From Klebsiella oxytoca NBRC 105695 (GTDB taxonomy: Bacteria > Pseudomonadota > Gammaproteobacteria > Enterobacterales > Enterobacteriaceae): DNA of 64,000 nucleotides. The translations under genes were made by a program, and so were the position numbers. Below are positions 61,335 to 64,000 of this stretch, one piece after another (position 1 is the stretch's first letter; each line of letters begins with the position of its first letter). Below the pieces are notes generated by a model that saw only the letters and a list, made by a program, of their open reading frames with translations, was not told the origin of the DNA and ran no database searches. Location: positions 310,001-374,000 of the forward strand of contig NZ_BCZK01000003.1 of NCBI RefSeq assembly GCF_001598695.1, in the 5' to 3' direction.

Positions 61335-61717
61335 TGGGCTTAATCTGGGCGTTATTCAGCGTCGGACTGGTGAGCGGCGCGCAGCTGCTGCTGCGCAGCG
61401 CGATGGTCGAGCTGCCGCCGCTGACGGATCTATTTACCTTCCTCAACCATCTGCTGCATCTGCGGGCGGGCACCTTTGGCCTGGCGTTTGGTCTTTTGGG
61501 CTACCTGCTGTCGATGGTCTGCTGGTACTTTGCCCTGCATCAGCTGCCGCTGGCGAAAGCCTACGCGCTGCTGAGCCTGAGCTACATTCTGGTCTGGGCC
61601 GCCGCCATCTGGCTCCCCGGCTGGCATGAACCTTTCCACTGGCAATCGCTGCTGGGCGTGCTGCTGATTGTCGCCGGGGTGCTGACGATCTTCTGGCCGG
61701 TGAAGCGGCAGGGCTAG
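61334..61717 (+). CDS. arnF: Ara4N-phosphoundecaprenol flippase subunit ArnF
   Basis: A 127-residue SMR-like membrane protein. The start at 61334 ([21 protein letters not shown]) shares an A with the arnE stop; the longer frame overlapping arnE is not coding. It has four predicted helices and is the last gene of the arn operon. Its stop overlaps the convergent yhhT stop by four bases, so no terminator fits between them. Confidence 0.93.
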   Translation: MGLIWALFSVGLVSGAQLLLRSAMVELPPLTDLFTFLNHLLHLRAGTFGLAFGLLGYLLSMVCWYFALHQLPLAKAYALLSLSYILVWAAAIWLPGWHEPFHWQSLLGVLLIVAGVLTIFWPVKRQG

Positions 61718-62763
61718 CCCGGCAGCCTGCTTTTCGGGCGTCCGGGCCCGAGCAGGATGGCTAACTTACTGCCGCCTTTAGTGGTTTCCATCCATATTTT
61801 ACAGACGCTGGTTAACGGCACCGACAGCAGCATTCCCACCGGGCCAAGCAGCCACCCCCAGACCAGCAATGAGAGGAAAACTACCAGCGTAGACATGCCC
61901 AACCGGTGGCCCATCATGCGCGGTTCGAGAATATTGCCGATAATCATATGCACGACTAAAAAGAGCGCGCCAACCAGCAGGCATTCGTAATAACCGTTAA
62001 AAAGTAACGCCTGGATCATTGGCGGGACGGCGGAAATCACCGAGCCAATGTTAGGCACATAGTTCAGCAGAAAAGCCAACACGCCCCACATCAGCGCAAA
62101 CTGAACCCCCATCAGCATCAGTCCTAACCAGATAATCCCCCCTGTCCACAGGCTGAGCAGCGTTTTCAGCGCCAGATAATGCGAGACGCCTTTTAACGCC
62201 CGGTGAAGACCGGCGATATGGATTTGCGGGTTGTTCAGTGCAAAGCGGAGTTTATAGGGGACATGACGGACTTCAAACAGCATAAAGACCACGGTCATGA
62301 CCAGTAAAATAACGCTGGCCATGGCGCCAGAGAGGCCAGTCATCAGGACGGTAGTGAATGTCATTAACTTGTCGGAGTCCATGCGTTGCAGCATACGTTC
62401 CGGGGACATGTGAATATGCAAAAACGGCAGCGCCTCCTGCAGGCGCAGGACTTTCGCCGTCAGCTCCTTATTATACTTTGGCAGCATGGCGACGAATTCG
62501 TTAACCGACGCGGCCAGCACGCCAATTAACGCGGTAAGTACGATCAGCATCACCACGACCACGATGGTAATGGCTACCGGACGTCTGATACCGCGGCGAA
62601 TAAACCAGGTGACCAGCGGATTCAGGACAATGGCGAAGAACAATGCCAGTAATAGCTGCACGATGATATCTGCCGCGGCGTGGATACCGGCGAGGATAAC
62701 CACCAGTGACGCCAGTTTGAGCAGAATATGCATGCCCGTTTTATCGGGCTGAGGGGTTGTCAT
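61714..62763 (-). CDS. yhhT: AI-2E/PerM-family transporter YhhT
   Basis: A 349-residue inner-membrane protein of the UPF0118 (AI-2E family transporter) group with about eight helices; the family stretch LNYVPNIGSVISAVPPMIQA lies near residue 240. TqsA, a relative, exports autoinducer-2 and other relatives work in Na+(Li+)/H+ antiport; YhhT has no settled role. It is convergent with arnF, overlapping by four bases, and divergent from yhhS. Confidence 0.92.
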   Translation of the reverse strand: MTTPQPDKTGMHILLKLASLVVILAGIHAAADIIVQLLLALFFAIVLNPLVTWFIRRGIRRPVAITIVVVVMLIVLTALIGVLAASVNEFVAMLPKYNKELTAKVLRLQEALPFLHIHMSPERMLQRMDSDKLMTFTTVLMTGLSGAMASVILLVMTVVFMLFEVRHVPYKLRFALNNPQIHIAGLHRALKGVSHYLALKTLLSLWTGGIIWLGLMLMGVQFALMWGVLAFLLNYVPNIGSVISAVPPMIQALLFNGYYECLLVGALFLVVHMIIGNILEPRMMGHRLGMSTLVVFLSLLVWGWLLGPVGMLLSVPLTSVCKIWMETTKGGSKLAILLGPGRPKSRLPG

Positions 62764-62895
62764 TCACTCTTCCTTTCTATGATTTTCATTAAGTGTAGCG
62801 TCTGGCTTGCTGCCAGGAATCCTAATCTGGCTGCTGATTTATAACGTGCGGCGTGGTAGAAATGAAACACTGTTGTAAAAATCTGGTGGAACCCG

Positions 62896-64000
62896 ATGCC
62901 CGAAACCGTCGCTGAACCGGCGCTTAATGGATTGCGCCTCAATCTGCGGATTGTCTCTGTCGTTATCTTTAACTTTGCCAGCTACCTGACCATAGGCCTG
63001 CCGCTGGCGGTATTACCCGGCTATGTTCATGATGTAATGGGGTATAGCGCCTTCTGGGCCGGGCTGGTGATTAGCCTGCAGTATTTTGCTACGCTGCTCA
63101 GCCGCCCTCACGCCGGGCGCTATGCCGATCTGCTGGGCCCGAAAAAAATCGTTGTTTTTGGCCTGTGCGGCTGCTTTCTGAGCGGACTGTGCTATCTGCT
63201 GGCGGCGTTATGCGGCGGCTGGCCCGTGGTTAGTCTGGCGCTGTTGTGTCTGGGGCGCATTATTCTCGGCATCGGGCAGAGCTTTGCGGGCACCGGCTCA
63301 ACGCTGTGGGGCGTAGGGGTAGTCGGTTCGCTGCATATCGGGCGGGTTATTTCCTGGAACGGGATTGTGACCTACGGGGCGATGGCGATGGGCGCGCCGC
63401 TCGGGGTGCTCTGTTACTCGCTGATTGGCCTGCACGGTCTGGCGTTGACGATTATGGTGGTTGCGCTGGTGGCGGTGCTGTGCGCGTTGCCGCGGGCGGC
63501 GGTAAAAGCGGGTAAGGGGAAAGCGATGTCGTTTCGCGCGGTGCTGGGGCGCGTCTGGCTCTACGGCATGGCGCTGGCCCTCGCATCGGCGGGTTTCGGC
63601 GTTATCGCCACCTTTATCACCCTGTTTTATGATGCCAAAGGCTGGGACGGCGCGGCCTTCGCCCTGACGCTGTTTAGCTGCGCCTTTGTCGGCACTCGCC
63701 TGCTGTTTCCCAACGGAATTAATCGCCTCGGTGGGCTGAACGTGGCGATGATCTGTTTTGTCGTCGAGATTATCGGGCTGCTGTTAGTGGGCCTGGCGGA
63801 GACGCCGCTGATGGCGAAAATCGGTACTTTCTTTGCCGGAGCCGGTTTTTCGCTGGTGTTCCCGGCGCTTGGCGTGGTGGCGGTGAAGGCGGTGCCGCAG
63901 CACAACCAGGGGTCGGCGCTGGCAACCTATACGGTATTTATGGATCTCTCGCTGGGGATCACCGGCCCGCTGGCCGGGCTGCTGATGGCGTGGGCGGGAA
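62896..64000 (+). CDS. yhhS: MFS transporter YhhS, 5' part, runs off the window
   Basis: The frame opens at ATG 62896 (MPETVAEPALNGLRLNLRIV) and stays open to the window end: 368 codons of a protein of about 400. It has at least nine helices by the window end and the MFS loop motif GRYADLLGPKKIV. The sequence agrees with E. coli YhhS throughout. Overexpressed YhhS is reported to export arabinose-type sugars and confer glyphosate tolerance; its native role is unknown. Divergent from yhhT over 132 bp. Confidence 0.93.
   Translation, partial: MPETVAEPALNGLRLNLRIVSVVIFNFASYLTIGLPLAVLPGYVHDVMGYSAFWAGLVISLQYFATLLSRPHAGRYADLLGPKKIVVFGLCGCFLSGLCYLLAALCGGWPVVSLALLCLGRIILGIGQSFAGTGSTLWGVGVVGSLHIGRVISWNGIVTYGAMAMGAPLGVLCYSLIGLHGLALTIMVVALVAVLCALPRAAVKAGKGKAMSFRAVLGRVWLYGMALALASAGFGVIATFITLFYDAKGWDGAAFALTLFSCAFVGTRLLFPNGINRLGGLNVAMICFVVEIIGLLLVGLAETPLMAKIGTFFAGAGFSLVFPALGVVAVKAVPQHNQGSALATYTVFMDLSLGITGPLAGLLMAWAG

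Overview
The window is a piece of an enterobacterial chromosome. It is GC-rich and dense with genes, and nearly every protein is close in sequence and length to an Escherichia coli K-12 counterpart. MgtE, a phenolic acid decarboxylase, the Klebsiella-like FeoC Cys motif and an arn operon next to yhhT/yhhS point to the Klebsiella/Raoultella group. This assignment is inference; there is no rRNA or other species marker. I saw no tRNA, rRNA, CRISPR array, transposase or prophage.

Layout. (1) 1-16,393: a yhjJ 3' end, kdgK, yhjG, yhjE, yhjD, yhjC with a divergent SDR gene, yhjB, a lysozyme-fold gene that has lost catalytic residues, a GNAT gene, treF, a divergent Fe-ADH/GST pair, gor and rlmJ. (2) 16,577-29,406: envZ-ompR, greB, tex, feoABC, a DUF1471 gene, bioH, gntX, nfuA and gntT. 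In E. coli K-12 this block lies about 100 kb away, and rlmJ and prlC are neighbours. Here it sits between them, so it is a rearranged block. (3) 29,560-38,384: prlC with a sigma-32-type promoter, rsmJ, dtpB, uspA, uspB, pitA and yhiN. (4) 38,419-45,408: an accessory catabolic island. It has a sigma-54 promoter, a four-gene operon (2-hydroxyacid dehydrogenase, RraA-type aldolase, DASS transporter, COG3964 amidohydrolase), its own PrpR_N-type sigma-54 activator, and a truncated divergent LysR gene. (5) 45,374-52,139: mgtE behind an M-box Mg2+ riboswitch, then nikABCDE-nikR with a perfect NikR operator. (6) 52,475-61,717: a LysR regulator and phenolic acid decarboxylase pair, then arnBCADTEF with a PmrA box. 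(7) 61,714-64,000: yhhT and the start of yhhS.

How the genes work together. Metal and phosphate uptake is strongly represented (FeoABC, NikABCDE/NikR, MgtE, PitA), each with a visible or expected metal switch: a Fur-like box, a NikR operator and an M-box. Envelope and stress functions include EnvZ/OmpR, UspA/UspB and the Arn lipid A modification pathway. The best candidate for an undescribed system is the sigma-54 island. Its gene set suggests import of an acylated hydroxy acid, then deacylation, oxidation to a 2-oxo acid and retro-aldol cleavage. The substrate cannot be read from sequence.

GC-rich REP/BIME-like palindromes occur at five places: 178-270, 16,509-16,556, 25,053-25,141, 32,397-32,490 and 52,279-52,466. 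One lies exactly at the left junction of the rearranged block.
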